From Nymphalis io (lineage: Eukaryota; Arthropoda; Insecta; Lepidoptera; Nymphalidae): a DNA stretch of 64,000 nucleotides. Under the pieces are notes generated by a model. It did no database searches and was not told the DNA's origin. It saw only the letters and a program-made list of their open reading frames with translations. Positions 11,500-23,084 of this stretch are shown here, piece after piece; position 1 is the first letter of the stretch, and each line of letters opens with the position of its first letter. The DNA lies in assembly GCF_905147045.1 (NCBI RefSeq), contig NC_065903.1, positions 3,410,001 through 3,474,000 of the forward strand, written 5' to 3'. A program made the translations under genes and the position numbers.

Positions 11500-11664
11500 A
11501 ATAATGGATATTAATATCGTTTTTGATTTATCTTCTCCATAGGTTTTTTAAAAGATAGAAAAAATCTGTGTTTTAAAGAAACAAATTGTAGCAAATATTA
11601 AATTATATATGTTCAATTTTAAATTTATAATATAAAGATGAAGTAATTGAAGGTCATAAGAAGC

Positions 11665-11800
11665 CCTCCACGTGTCAGATGGGATTCTAACACATAATTG
11701 ACCAATCCGCATTGGAGCAGCGTGATTGAATAAACTCCAAAACCTTCTCCCTAATAGGCTCCTATTCCTTCCTTCCTTTGTCCAACAGAGGATCATTTAC
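11665..11800 (+). repeat. SINE family A, 3' fragment
   Basis: CCAATCCGCATTGGAGCAGC followed by GTGATTGAATAAACTCC, AAAACCTTCTCC and a diverged GTCCAACAGAGGATCATT tail match the 3' half of family A. Confidence 0.6.
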
Positions 11801-11906
11801 TGAAGTTGCGCAAACTTTCAACTACTTATCAATGGATTGTTTTTCGTCTTTGTAGTTACATTGTCTATTGAGTAGGTGGCCTTTACTTTAAGCCCTCATT
11901 GATATC

Positions 11907-11908
<2 letters not shown>

Positions 11909-11962
<54 letters not shown>
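11909..11962. repeat. (AT)27 microsatellite
   Basis: An uninterrupted run of AT dinucleotides, self-complementary and probably variable in length between individuals. Confidence 0.97.
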
Positions 11963-11965
<3 letters not shown>

Positions 11966-12049
11966 CTATTAGAAATTTATTACATCATAAAGTGTGAGGC
12001 TTTTGAATTGTTTGTATATTATGAATGTGAAATATTTTGGGTTATATTT

Positions 12050-12200
12050 TATTTAATCGGTACGACTACGACGCTACTGCCTTGTACTACATTCATCTTA
12101 CCTTTCACCGTGGAGAGATATTGTCCGTGCAGCCGAGATCCCTATGCCTCATTACCATATACTGTGCCCGTGACAGCATCGCAATTAACTATCTGTTTAT
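12050..12200. promoter_or_regulatory. Candidate conserved non-coding island beside a local duplication
   Basis: A less AT-rich block running into the first copy of the local repeat. A 138-codon plus frame (12008-12424) crosses both. It is the longest open frame in the left 43 kb, but its product resembles no family I know and has no splice or promoter context. I treat the frame as probably non-coding. Confidence 0.25.
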
Positions 12201-12380
12201 TGTTGTTGAATTATAAACGACGTCGCGTGATATCACTCCCGTATGGCAAATGGAAAGCTAGGCCCGGCCTGTGTTCAGCTCGGATTTATTGTACTGTTCT
12301 GTCAGATTCAAGCACTTCCTTAAGACTATCAGTTGAGTGTGCTGGATATGTTCCCGTTTGCTTTATTTCGTATTACACTA
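12200..12380 (+). repeat. Local duplication, copy 1
   Basis: It begins GAATTATAAAC and carries ATCACTCCCGTATGGCAAAT, CAGATTCAAGCAC and TTAAGACTATC in order. The same order recurs about 518 bases downstream. Copy 1 is less AT-rich than copy 2. Confidence 0.6.
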
Positions 12381-12717
12381 ATTTATCATTAGAATTATAT
12401 TTTTTTATAAATAATAGTAGATAAACTGTTGACAAAGTAATTAAATGAATACACATATTTCACACTTATTCATATTTGTCACACAAAAAGTATATATACA
12501 CACAGACACACACAATGTTTGGATTAATTTAGGTTAATTATAATAGTTAAGATCTTTTTACTATTTTTATTTCTATGGGAAGGAAGGGAATTCATTCTGA
12601 CGCACGGTCCACACTAATTTGGAAGTTACGTCTGCATTATTATATGTTAAATGTGGTTTACAATAAAGTTTTTATTATTATTACAACTAGATAGTTACAA
12701 TAAAACAGATGTTTCAT

Positions 12718-12890
12718 CGTTTATTGAATTATAAACTGTGTTAAGCGTCATCACTCCCACGAGACAAATGGAAATCTCGACACGACATATGTTTAGGTCG
12801 AATTTATTATTGTGTTGTCAAGTTCTTTCTTAAGACTATCTGAGTTTAAGTGTACTCATAACTTTTTCGTTTTCATTTCTTATTAGTTAC
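12718..12890 (+). repeat. Local duplication, copy 2
   Basis: GAATTATAAAC, ATCACTCCCACGAGACAAAT, CAAGTTCTTTCTTAAGACTA and a TTTTCATTTCTTATTAG end parallel copy 1 with many substitutions. Confidence 0.6.
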
Positions 12891-13004
12891 TATTTTCTCA
12901 TAAAGGATATTCATTTTGTGAATATTTATGTTTTGTGAATATTTTTTTTAAATATATAAACCGCTTGACGACATAGCATTATTGTATTAACAGTTTAAGG
13001 TATG

Positions 13005-13050
13005 TGTGACTGCTTTGTTAGATTCAAGCACATTTTTATGACTTTATATA
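13005..13050 (+). repeat. Local duplication, short copy 3
   Basis: GACTGCTTTGTTAGATTCAA followed by GCACATTTTTATGACT matches the core of copy 1 (GTACTGTTCTGTCAGATTCA and onward). Only the core is preserved. Confidence 0.45.
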
Positions 13051-13489
13051 TTAATAATCTAGGAACAATATTTGTTGTTGTTTATATATTATTCATGTCT
13101 CAAATAAACTTTTCCTTATTCTAAGAGAGATCATCATCTTTAACATACTAACTGCTAAATTACATGCAACATATATTAGGTTCGAACACTATTGTCTGGT
13201 ATTTAAATCATTCGATGAAGGGATAACAAACCCCAACCTTTCACGATGTTTACACACAACCTTTGATACGTTCTGGTTGCGAAAACTGAGCTGGTTTTGC
13301 TTCGTTTACGCTTTTACATAGATAATTATAAATGTCAATTTGTGAACATTGATTTAATGTCATATGTATTGTATTCACTGCTAAAGGTATATTACTTGTT
13401 TTTTTTTTTTTTTAATAAGTATATTTTTTCAACACGATGTAGGTATTATAAATTAAATAATGAACATAGAACATATATAACTAAAATTT

Positions 13490-13690
13490 TTAAAGTTGTC
13501 GTTCGAGGCTTTTCCTGCGTGTTAGGGGGACGAAAGGGGTTAAGTATTTGGTTAAAGTAGCAGCCTACGTCTTCTCTTAGAGTGAAAACTTACTTCATAT
13601 CAAATTTATCAAAATTAATTCAGTGGTTTAGCCGTGAAACCATAACATTACCAGACAAAGTTACTTTATCTGGTAGGCGTTGACGATCAA
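13490..13690 (+). repeat. Decayed interspersed repeat with internal hairpin
   Basis: AAAGGGGTTAAGTATTTG, then GTAGCAGCCTACGT, ATCAAATTTATC and TTCAGTGGTTTAGCCGTGAA follow the order of a widespread insect repeat (aaggggtt... gtagcctatgt... ttcagtggtttagccgtgaaa). A hairpin lies at 13649-13675: arms TACCAGACAAAG and CTTTATCTGGTA pair at 11 of 12 positions. The family name is not assigned. Confidence 0.45.
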
Positions 13691-13824
13691 TTCTTAACAA
13701 TATTATTTTGTCAGATTTTTATTTATTATTTAAGTTTGTAGTCTTCGTATTTTAGTAGGATAAAGAACAAATATTTATCTAATGAATTAAATTGGAATAA
13801 CATAATATTCTAATTTTGAAGTTC

Positions 13825-14012
13825 TCCTGACAGAGCTCGGTCATGGCGAACAATTCGGAGACTAGCTAATTGCGCAGGAGATATAAAGTCAACAAGTGTA
13901 TGAGCATTATAAGTGCACTCGATTTTCGCACTCTCATAGAGATAGCAATCAGACATGACCGGAGAGAGATTTAGTCATAAGGCAACGGCGACGAGTTACT
14001 CTATCTATCATT
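13825..14012 (-). repeat. SINE family C, decayed partial copy
   Basis: GGTCATGGCGAACAATTCGG, AGACTAGCTAATTGCGCAGG, then ACCGGAGAGAGATTTAGTC and AAGGCAACGGC match the reverse complement of the family C body next door. It lies just upstream of a plus-strand copy, giving an inverted pair. Confidence 0.5.
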
Positions 14013-14044
14013 GTTAATAATAATTAATAGATACCTATATAGTT

Positions 14045-14575
14045 CTGAGTGTCTGCCTCGTTGGTCTAGTGGCTACACGTAAGGCCGCAGATCCGGATTT
14101 CCTGGGTTCAAATCCCAGGTCGGGTCAGTATAAAGTTATTGAGATTTTCTGTCGAAAATTCTCTGTAGCAGCCTGGAGTCTGGAAGTTGGAAGTGTGTAC
14201 ACTCCCGTGCCTCGGAAAGCACGTAAAGCCGTTGGTCCTGCGCCTGAACTCCGGTCGTATCGGATTGCTGTTCCATCGAGTTACGAGAGTTACGGAATAG
14301 AGTGCACCTGTGTTTTTTACGCACATACTTGTGTACTAAATATGTCCTTTATTCGTTGGAAAACGCATGTAAGCGTTTCCCCCACATTTGGATTATGTGG
14401 GACTCGCCGGCGCCGGAATACCCACTAAAAACCAGCAGTACCCACTCAATATTTTCGAGAGGGGCGTCACGGGACTATAATATGTCCTGCGCTGTTTGAG
14501 ATTGGGCGCCGTGGTCGAAATCGGTCTCGATGACTAGTTCCCGAGTAGTATATGTAATGTGATGCCATTAAATTA
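14045..14575 (+). repeat. SINE family C, long copy with tRNA-like head
   Basis: The head has an A-box-like TTGGTCTAGTGGCTA and a B box GGTTCAAATCC (about 14104-14114), the two internal RNA polymerase III promoter elements of tRNA-derived SINEs. The body follows with CTGGAGTCTGGAAGTTGG, CCTCGGAAAGCACGTAAAGC and CTCCGGTCGTATCGG, then a GC-rich tail around CGCCGGCGCCGG. Open frames of 60-119 codons across it on both strands are by-products of the repeat. It is not a functional tRNA: the acceptor stem is not closed. Confidence 0.65.
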
Positions 14576-15365
14576 ATATATAGCTATGTTTTTAAAAATA
14601 TTGTGCTTAAAAATAAGAGACCTTTAGCCGTTTTTTAACATTAAAATAACAACGTAAATTAATAAATTTAAATATAATGATTTTTATTTTTATTAACATT
14701 AAATTTGGTAAGGGTATCTAAGTATATACATTGTCTTATTAGATATTAATCAACACGTCATATATAGTCACCATTGTAATTTATTATAAGGCATTCAATA
14801 CACCATAAACATGATGTGTAATAAATCCTTACATATGTACACAGTTGTTCGATTAATTGGAATCTTTAATTTTATTATACCACCTCTATACTTACGTAAC
14901 TTCTGACTTTGACCGTACGTCCATAAACAACACGAACGCTTAATTAACTCATAACTCATATTAATTTCGCCTCACTCAACAGAATGCTGTAAGCGAAAAA
15001 AGTGAAAAATGCTATAAATAATTGTACTCTCGACAATCAAATCGACATATGGTAATGAAGGAGGCTCCACGATTTATTTCAAACACGACCTCTTTATATA
15101 ATATGAATAATTGTGTTTACAAAATTCATTTTATTACTTTCTAATGTGTCCTATTATTTTAATACTTTTAATATACATTTAAATGTCGCGTTGTTATTTT
15201 TGTTTGAATTTTATTCGTTCTCTAAATAATAAGCAAGAATTAGAAGAATTTTTGGTCGCTTTATAATTTTATTGCGTTTCCTAAAAGTATTGTTTTAGAT
15301 AAAGCTCCAAACCAGCTATTAAAAGAAAGTTGTGGGTGCTGTACAACGATAAGATAATATCAATA
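14576..15365. other. AT-rich intergenic stretch, nothing recognised
   Basis: No gene, RNA or repeat could be supported. Confidence 0.55.
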
Positions 15366-15369
15366 GCAT

Positions 15370-15900
15370 ATTTCAAGAGACTAAAGACGCTCGTACTGTT
15401 TTTGTCAATATGTTAACTATTCACATCCCGCTTCAAGATAAGAAAAAACAAGATGAGGGACGCTCACATAACGTAATTAGTCTGTCATTCGGACGATTTT
15501 TTATCTTGTGTGCCATCGAAAGTCATCAACACTATTCGAATTGTAAAAACAGCTGTCGAGCCGTTATTAATGGCATCTATGCATTGGTATCGATGTCATA
15601 TTTCTATCGAATAAACAATTAGCGGACTTTGAATGAATTCGACAACATTTCGCTGGACGCGTGACAGTGAGGCGTGTTCGAATGTTAACTTGCGCATACA
15701 TCATCGTTCTCGATACACCTGCGATGCCCCGCCTACATTGTCCCCACCCCCCCGCGCGTCTTGCAGCCCCTGTCTTTCGTTTGCCATCATCAAGACACCA
15801 TTCCCTGTTCAAACGTCATCCGGAGCGGTCGTTACAATTGTCGCTCATAATACGTTCAGTGATATAGAACTGAGTGCTGTGTGATTAACTTTACGTGATT
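15370..15900. promoter_or_regulatory. Large GC-richer island, candidate enhancer or promoter
   Basis: This is the most conspicuous compositional island of the gene-poor region. A C-rich core at 15725-15780 includes CCCCACCCCCCCGCGCG. Around it are homeodomain-type cores (ACGTAATTAGTC, AACAATTAGCGG) and E-box-like words (AACAGCTGTCG). An arthropod initiator-like TTCAGTG lies near 15855. Overlapping 60-80 codon frames on both strands are not protein-like. It could be an enhancer or the promoter of an unannotated RNA. The sequence cannot decide. Confidence 0.35.
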
Positions 15901-15904
15901 CAAT

Positions 15905-17180
15905 TTTTTTTTATCGTGATTCAGCGAAAAGTTTCCAACGATATTGTCGTAAGTTGAATATATTCATATTAATTTTCGATTTTAATTGGTATCGTGTCGC
16001 TTAATAATATTTATAGTAGATAATGTAATTCGCTCTCGACTCGCTAAGGCAATGAATCTTGGCCTTTATCGCTTTAGCGATAAACAATATATAAGATTGT
16101 TTAATTTTATACATCTTTTACAGTATTATTAGATAAAAATAAAAAACCTAACAAAACATTGATACAAAACTAAATATAGAAAACGTAGAAAACTCTTTTG
16201 ATATTTGAATGTTTTTGCTACTTGTTGCTAAGAGGGTGGAGCTTAAGTTTATTTACGCAAGCGCAAAAACTTTTATGATAAATATTTTTTGTAATTTAAT
16301 GTCACGTAGCGTAATAAAATCTAGACTTAGCGTGTTAAAGTATACCTAATGTTTTAAAAATGCTTTGTCGGATGAAGAGAGCATTACGGTGAAAGTTATA
16401 TTCCCTGAAATTGATGGATGTTAGATAACGAACACGTGTATTTTAAATATTAAAAAAATATATTTAAAATAAATATTTAAATGTCAAAAACGAATCAAAA
16501 TTTCTATCTCCTTAAAATTATTCTCGAAAAGTGTTTAAAAATAAATAGTAATGATAGTTTATAGAATTAAAAAAGTTAATTCGTTTTATATACAATTATT
16601 CCAGTGTCAAGATTTATTGCTTTTTTTAACGTAATTGTAAGATAAAATATACTATTACATTTATTATAAGTATACGATTTGCATTTATAGACTAGCCGCC
16701 GCAATATTGTGTATTATATAGAAAATATAGGTATAAATAAACCAGATAAATGTAGAAATAAATACTCCTCAAAATTAGACTAAATTGTTTAAGCCACTTC
16801 ATCTAAAATAACTGTTGATAAAGGTAACATAATTAAATATCTATATTTACTAATATATATATATATAATAATTCCTTTTGTTCAATTATATTGTAATACT
16901 TTTGTATAACAAACATCGCAATGCACTGGGAAAGTTATGCCATCATTATTGAGCGGGTGTACATTGCAAACAACCATTGGACTGTCAACGATGTCCCAAA
17001 AGATACCACTTGAAACTATGACTATACAATGCGATGGGGGAATTCAACATTGAACTATTATAACCAACTGTTACTCGCGTCTTCGCCCGCATCGACTAAT
17101 GCAATTTTATAATGTAGCTTTGGAATTTTGGTATGATTTATTATGATTATATTATGGTATGATTTGATATGATTATATTT
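15905..17180. other. AT-rich intergenic stretch
   Basis: Mostly featureless. A small direct duplication of a TATGATTTRATATGATTATAT-like unit (R for A or G) occupies about 17129-17180. A slightly GC-richer patch at 16920-17100 has no recognised content. Confidence 0.5.
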
Positions 17181-17182
17181 AC

Positions 17183-17471
17183 TGGTGGTAGAGCTTTGTG
17201 CAAGCTCGTCTGGGTAGGTACCACTAACTCATCAGATATTCTACCGCAAAACAGCAGGACTTGTTATTGTTGTGTTCCGGTTTGAAGGGTGAGTGAGCCA
17301 GTGTAATTACAGGCACAAGGGACATAAAATCTTAGTTCCCAAGGTTGGTGGCGCATTGGTAATGCAAGCGATGGTTGACATTTCTTACAATGCCAATGTC
17401 TATGAGTGTTGGTGACAACTTACCATCACGTGGCCCATATGCTCGTCCGCCTTCCTATTCTATAAAAAAAA
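17183..17471 (+). repeat. SINE family B, full-length copy
   Basis: This is one of the best copies in the window. It starts GGTGGTAGAGCTTTGTGCAA and runs through CGTCTGGGTAGGTACCAC, GTTCCGGTTTGAAGGGTGAG, CACAAGGGACATAAAATCTT, CCAAGGTTGGTGGCGCATTG and CCATATGCTCGTCCGCC, ending with an A-rich tail after CTATTCTAT. The same string recurs at more than ten places on both strands. Confidence 0.75.
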
Positions 17472-17474
17472 TGA

Positions 17475-18355
17475 TCAAAATAGTGCTTTCGAATTTGTAC
17501 TGTCTTTGTTGAAGTAGAGTATACGGCTAAATCAGTGTGCTATGTTGATCTCTGATTTGGTTATTTGAGATGCAGAACACATAAACTTCGAGAGAAATTT
17601 AGACAGCAATATTTGTATAGCTTTTCTGTTTAGAAAAATGATTAGTAAAGATTATATTTAAAGAAAAGAAAATATTAGAAACCTATTTTTAAGGTTGTAA
17701 TCGGAAGTTGCACTAAACCCTAATTTAAGCAATATTTTATTAAACTTCAAAACATAAATATGTAGCTTACTTCATTTTAAATGTAAGTGATATTTATTTT
17801 GAAACATTTCTTTTGCTTATTTAAATATCCTTAGTCGATTGTACTTACGTTGAAAAAGGGCTTGCTGTTCGCATGTCTTCTAGTCTTTAACCCATCAGCT
17901 AATAGCGTCTACGTGACTACATATGTTCGGATCTCGACCGTTAATCTCGGCTTTTCTTTAAACGAACAGACTTAATGTTTTGTCGAATCAACCCATTACA
18001 TTTACGAGTTTATTTCAAATGGCAGTCTCTTTTTTCTTATTTCTTTGTCTAACTATTTATGGTATTATACCATTAACGTTGTTGTATATACTATGTACAC
18101 TAATAAGACTATTGAGCAATTGATCGAACGATAAATAATGATCGGTAAATGACATTACATTTTTTTTTCATAATAATTCTCGATTAAAAAAGTGTAGTTG
18201 AAAAAAATAAGCAAATCTCTCATGTTCATGTTAAAATTATAATTAATGATATAAAAATATTATCAGATCTCAACGATAAAGAATTATTTATTGCGTTATT
18301 TGAATACTATAAGTAATAAAACATCAATGTAATAGGATAAAAATGATATTTAAAT
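17475..18355. other. AT-rich intergenic stretch, nothing recognised
   Basis: No supported gene or repeat. A GC-richer patch at 17850-17960 has no identifiable content. Confidence 0.5.
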
Positions 18356-18359
18356 TAGC

Positions 18360-18540
18360 GATTTAATTGATTTAAGTCCTGATGGAACCGGTCAGGCCGA
18401 CGGGAAGTCTTCAATTACAATTAATGCATCTCCTCACATTCGCACTCAGTATGTTAGTTTTTATGCGTGTCGTATAGATATGACTAATATCCGCCTGGGA
18501 CCATCTGCTTCGAGTGAACTTTTGATGTCATCTTACAGTA
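18360..18540. promoter_or_regulatory. Candidate conserved non-coding island
   Basis: A less AT-rich patch with a palindromic Grainyhead-like AACCGGT, CAATTACAATTAATGC homeodomain-type cores and CGCCTGGGACC. No open frame. Inferred from composition. Confidence 0.25.
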
Positions 18541-18544
18541 TTTT

Positions 18545-20590
18545 ATCTTTATAACATGTATCGTTCTCTATAACTTGAATGTTGTTTTATAGATTGTTCG
18601 TTAAATAAATATTATTACTTTGTAATGTTATTGAACTGTAGGTTTTATTCACAAAATGTATTACAGTTCTGTATTACAGTAATTAGTCTTACTAAGCATT
18701 TTAATTTAAAGATAAATAGTCAAGATGTTTGTATCTGTTGTTGTAGCTTAAACAATTTCTTGTATAAAAAGGAATCGATGGTATACTTAGAAGAATCAAT
18801 TACATTTTTTAAAAATAAAGCTTGATTTGAATATTTTCGCAAAACAGTTATCGTAAAATATTTTTCGTTGTATTAAAGTTCGATTCATAAAGTGAGTATC
18901 GAATACGTCTCGACAACTTTATTACGTCGACCAGTTGAGTCGTGTGTCGTAAAAACCAGATCTCATTACTATGAAAGAGGCTATGATAATTTATCATCAA
19001 ATAATTTAGTAACGTTTGAAAATTTTTACAATCAACTCGGACTTATGATATTGATGATTCTCTAGAAAGGTTGCGTTCAGACGGTAATTTAAATATACTG
19101 AATGGTAGCTCGTATGTTCGATATGGATTTTCGATTAAATTTACTTATTCCAATACATTAATTTAATATCTAGGCGCCGAGCACAAAATTTATATCCGTT
19201 TAAATCATTGACTAGTTACTTAAGTCTCACCATATATATTTCTTGCGTATTTGGTTAATAAATTGTTTCGAAATCCCTTGACTATGTACTGTGTAGAGAT
19301 TTGTGCAAGCTGTCCGATAAGTTACAACCCATTTTTTATGTAATTGTTATTAATTATTATTATGGATCTCCAAATGAGTTGTACATACAAAGGTACATAA
19401 TATTTACACGTAATAAAGAATAACTTCTGAAAAAAAAAATAAACTTTAAATTATAGGAAAATACATGAATTAACGATTTTATGGTGTAACAATGACTTGA
19501 TGACAATACATAAAATAAAAATTGCGTTAATGGTGTAAGGTAGGGTTTATACTTCTTATTATCCCAGCATGAATACACTTAGTACCAGGTACAAACAATC
19601 AATTAATCTAGCCTTCTAGAATATAAATAACTACAACAAGCTACAACTTTGTATAGTCTTATCACAGAAACTGAAACATTGCATCGTGTGTGCGTGTGAG
19701 TGTGAAGCATGGCTGTTTATGAGTATGTTTATTTGACAGAAGATGGATGCCTGAAGCCGTGTTCCTTATAGCTGTCGTTTGTTCTTGGATTTATTGGACA
19801 CGAAGTAACGGTCGCGCCCCAAGCTGCCCTTCGGTTAGTGGTTCTTGAGATATATAACTGGAACGCATAGTTATTGCCACTTGATAACTTCAAATTATTA
19901 TATAAATTGTTGTTATTTACCTATTGTGTGGACTATATTCATGTACATATACTTAAATTTTAATTTGTGCAATAATAAGCTTGAGTTAAAACATATTACA
20001 AAAATTTAAAACCCTAGAAAATACCTTATTAGTATCAGTTGTAAACAAACACTAAACAATATATTCATGTATTCATCGTATGTGAAACGCAAGAGGCGAA
20101 GTATGTAAGCCATTATTTATGTCATCGATATAACGAAGATTTATAAGATGGTAATAGTTTTAATTTATTAACTGCAACAAACGTTTGCGGTAAGTGACCT
20201 GGGTACTTTCTAATTTCCCAGAAGTTACTTCTGCTTAAGTTCATCTAATAAATAAATGTATGCGTTCCTCTTATCATTTATTTAACTAATGTTGTAATAG
20301 ATTAATTTAAAAGCAAGTTAGCGCCAATACGTCTGCGTTATCAACAGATCATCCTCGTATATCTTTTGTATCGCCGTTAATTTGTCATCACTTAGATCTT
20401 CGTGGGCGAACATTTTATTTATTTGTTAACTAATACGAACACTTAAAATAATACGATCATTATAATAAAAAGTCGAATCGAAGCGTTTTTCTCTATTCGA
20501 AAGAAGTTGATTAACGCTTTATTGTTTATTTAATCCTTTACATTTCAAGTACGCGATACATTTGTTGCAATGAATGTGTACTAACTAGCG
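18545..20590. other. AT-rich intergenic stretch, nothing firmly recognised
   Basis: Short frames at 18625-18825 (+) and 19360-19578 (-) have AT-driven composition and no similarity I know. A GC-richer patch at 19740-19860 (GTAACGGTCGCGCCCCAAGC) is not identified. Confidence 0.5.
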
Positions 20591-21270
20591 GTGGCGGTGT
20601 TATTTATGACGGCCGATACAATCGACCCGGACTTGTCAATCATCTAGTACCAGATGAAGCCAAACGAACTTGTGGAACGCTCCAATTGATTTTATATCTT
20701 TTGTTATTTGTAATAAGTGTCACAATCTGAAAGCACGATTAAACAATGTTGGTGCAAGTTGACTACGATGATCCATCATTCACGAGTCCAAGCGCGTAAC
20801 GAGCCTTTATTCGAGAGTAGAAAGATGTGCTCGCGACGGTTTTTACACCCTCCTGCGTTCTTATTGATGGATCACGAATTTGTATTAGCTTATCGTTTTA
20901 AAATATACATCTTGATCAACGTCAGTCCGTTTCATACAAAGGTCCCTAACCTACCTACACGTAATCTGTGGTTTTATCTCGAGCATGTGTTAAGTATCCT
21001 GTAATTGTTAGCTATTCATTTCTGTAAATGGACATTGTTATTCCTAAGCGTTCCTTTCAATGGCATCAATAGGATGACTCTGAAAGCAACGAGTTGTTAT
21101 CGGATCCACATAATTGAATAACTAATGAAATCGAGACTCCCCACGTGACGTTCGTACGGAAGAGATCACCCTAACGATCGTCAGATGTTATCTTAACATT
21201 GACATTTCAATACTACACGGATCAATTGTGGTAGGCGAACATTTACTGAAGAAATATACGGTAGCAATTC
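20590..21270. promoter_or_regulatory. Long candidate conserved non-coding island
   Basis: About 680 bases are less AT-rich than the flanks. They contain TGACGGCCGATACAATCGAC, GTACCAGATGAAGCC and CCCACGTGACG (an E-box core), among others. A 95-codon plus frame (20717-21004) lies inside but its translation is not recognised and lacks splice context. I favour regulatory DNA. Confidence 0.3.
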
Positions 21271-21299
21271 TATATTTGGAATGGACGATGGATATTATT

Positions 21300-21470
21300 A
21301 GCCTCCCGGCTTCGCACGGGTAGATAAGAAGAAAAATGCATTTTGGATAGGATGTGCGTAAAATCCGTTCTTAGTGAGCGTCTACGTATTGGGCGGATAG
21401 TTTAGAAGATTTCGTGATGAGTGGTATTTCGCTCATATAGATAGGCTTCGAAATTAATGCTTAATATTTA
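21300..21470. repeat. Decayed interspersed repeat fragment
   Basis: It starts CCTCCCGGCTTCGCACGGGT, a phrase that heads or ends a widespread lepidopteran repeat. The complementary phrase CCCGTGCGAAGCCG appears near 32510. The rest is too diverged to class. Confidence 0.4.
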
Positions 21471-21854
21471 ACTTGTAAAAGCAATTTATTTTTGCATCAT
21501 AAAAAATAATTTTGTATTTAGATAAAACAAAAGCAAACATCGGTAATACTTCTAGGTGTTTTTCTCATCATAAATTGCATTTTGATTAAATACCACATAA
21601 AATCATCTAAATATAAAATGTTTGTATCTTTGATAGCAATATTTTTATTACTTATGTAGAATGTTTCTATATGAAATTAAAAATATTTTCATTTAGCCTA
21701 ATATTGCTATAAAATCAAATTTAATCCTGTTCTAAACACATTTTCTGTCATATAATACTTTTGAAAATAGAATAAGTTGTTTGAATAGTATCTTTATATT
21801 TTATTCTATGTGTCACAAAGCTGAATGCGATTGCTTCTATTAAAGATTAACTAC

Positions 21855-21895
21855 TGCAGGCGGAACCTTTGATCGCGCAATCGTTAATAGATTAT
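21855..21895. promoter_or_regulatory. TCF/Pangolin-like site in a small GC-richer patch
   Basis: ACCTTTGATCG contains the CTTTGAT core recognised by TCF/LEF factors, the DNA-binding partners of beta-catenin in Wnt signalling. A single site is weak evidence. A second one occurs near 39549. Confidence 0.2.
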
Positions 21896-21934
21896 TTAGC
21901 ATTACGATTGTCGTAATTTCAATCTTGTTCTATA

Positions 21935-22025
21935 AAAAACACCTCTGTCTAGTGGCAAGGTATGCGGCTGCAGATCCCAAGGTCCAGAGTTGAAATCCCA
22001 GGTCGGGCTGATAAATTATGTTTTC
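21935..22025 (+). repeat. SINE family C, isolated tRNA-like head
   Basis: CCTCTGTCTAGTGGCAAGG then GCGGCTGCAGATCCCAAGG and GTTGAAATCCCAGGTCGGGC parallel the head of the 14045 copy (A-box-like and B-box-like blocks). The body is lost. Confidence 0.5.
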
Positions 22026-22029
22026 TTTA

Positions 22030-22850
22030 CCGCCGAGCATGAGATAAATTACTTACACAAATTAACTTGATAATTTAGCGGTGCATGAGTAAGTCTGAAT
22101 CCGATATCATCGTTTAAAATTCATGTATTTAATTACTTTTGTATTTATACAAAATATAATTTTAACACATTTATGTTAAGTATAATTTTAGCATCTTTCG
22201 ATTTACATATATACATTACAATAATACATCGTTAGGAATTGTAATATTTTGTTAGTACTACCCACGGTTCTTAAATTTTTAACTCGTTTATGTTCCTAGT
22301 TCAGGTCAAATGTTCTTGTAATGTTTTGTTATATTAACACTTTTAATAAGTGTTGCACTAACAAGAAAAACTTTAGCGTGTGTTCTTTAAATGTTATTCG
22401 GTTTACATTTAAGAACTGGTCTATCGCATCGATCGAAATAGTTCGTTATTAATCGAAAATTTTGAAGTACATTTATTTTAATACATATTTTATATTCCTT
22501 AAAAATGTATCTCTTTGTTTGGCCTGTGTAAGTTAAACCCTCGCTCAAATATTAAGTGTATACTATACATATATAAAGTTTTGTAAATGATTTTAGATTA
22601 AAATTTTATATCGTAACCTACTCGTATGATGTAATATTTACAAGTCGTGTTAGTGTTTTATGTGCTATGCTAGCAATGATTAATAGCGGTGTCGATCTGA
22701 TAGCGTGATGAGAGACGAATCTAGTAGAGAGACGGCCTGACAATATTGTCTCATTTCTTACTAATGACGTTTTGAACGTTCATTATCTGTTATATTGATT
22801 ATCGTGATTGTGCAATGTTACTTTCTAATGTAAATATTTCTCGGCATAAA
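22030..22850. other. AT-rich intergenic stretch, nothing recognised
   Basis: No gene, RNA or repeat could be supported. Confidence 0.5.
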
Positions 22851-23083
22851 AGTAACAGCCTGTAAATGTCCCACTGCTGGGCTAAGGCTTCCTCTCCCTA
22901 TTTGAGGAGAAGGTTTGGAGCTTATTCCACCACGCTGCGCCAATGCGGGTTGGTGGAATACACATGTGGCAGAATTTCGATGAAATTAGACACATGCAGG
23001 TTTCCTCACGATGTTTTCCTTCACCGAAAAGCACGAGATGAATTATAAACAGAAATTAAGTACATGAAAATTCAGAGGTGCTT
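22851..23083 (-). repeat. SINE family A, well-preserved copy lacking the head
   Basis: From left to right it reads the reverse complement of the element: AACAGCCTGTAAATGTCCC, CTGCTGGGCTAAGGC, GAGGAGAAGGTTTGGAGC, CATGTGGCAGAATTTC, ACATGCAGGTTTCCTC and AATTCAGAGGTGCTT. It stops where the tRNA-like head should begin. A 60-codon plus frame across it is not a gene. Confidence 0.7.
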
Positions 23084-23084
23084 C

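Noticed and set aside
12008..12424. 138-codon plus-strand frame, the longest in the left 43 kb
   Set aside because: The composition is not protein-like, no family is recognised, there is no splice or promoter context, and part of it is a local repeat whose other copies are not open in the same frame.
14055..14135. Possible tRNA gene
   Set aside because: A and B boxes are present but the acceptor stem does not close and the sequence runs into a SINE body found elsewhere in the window.
14069..14428. 119-codon plus-strand frame
   Set aside because: It lies wholly inside a SINE C copy. Frames also open on the other strand there, as expected for a GC-richer repeat.
20717..21004. 95-codon plus-strand frame
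   Set aside because: No recognised similarity, no splice or polyadenylation context, and it sits in a GC-richer island.
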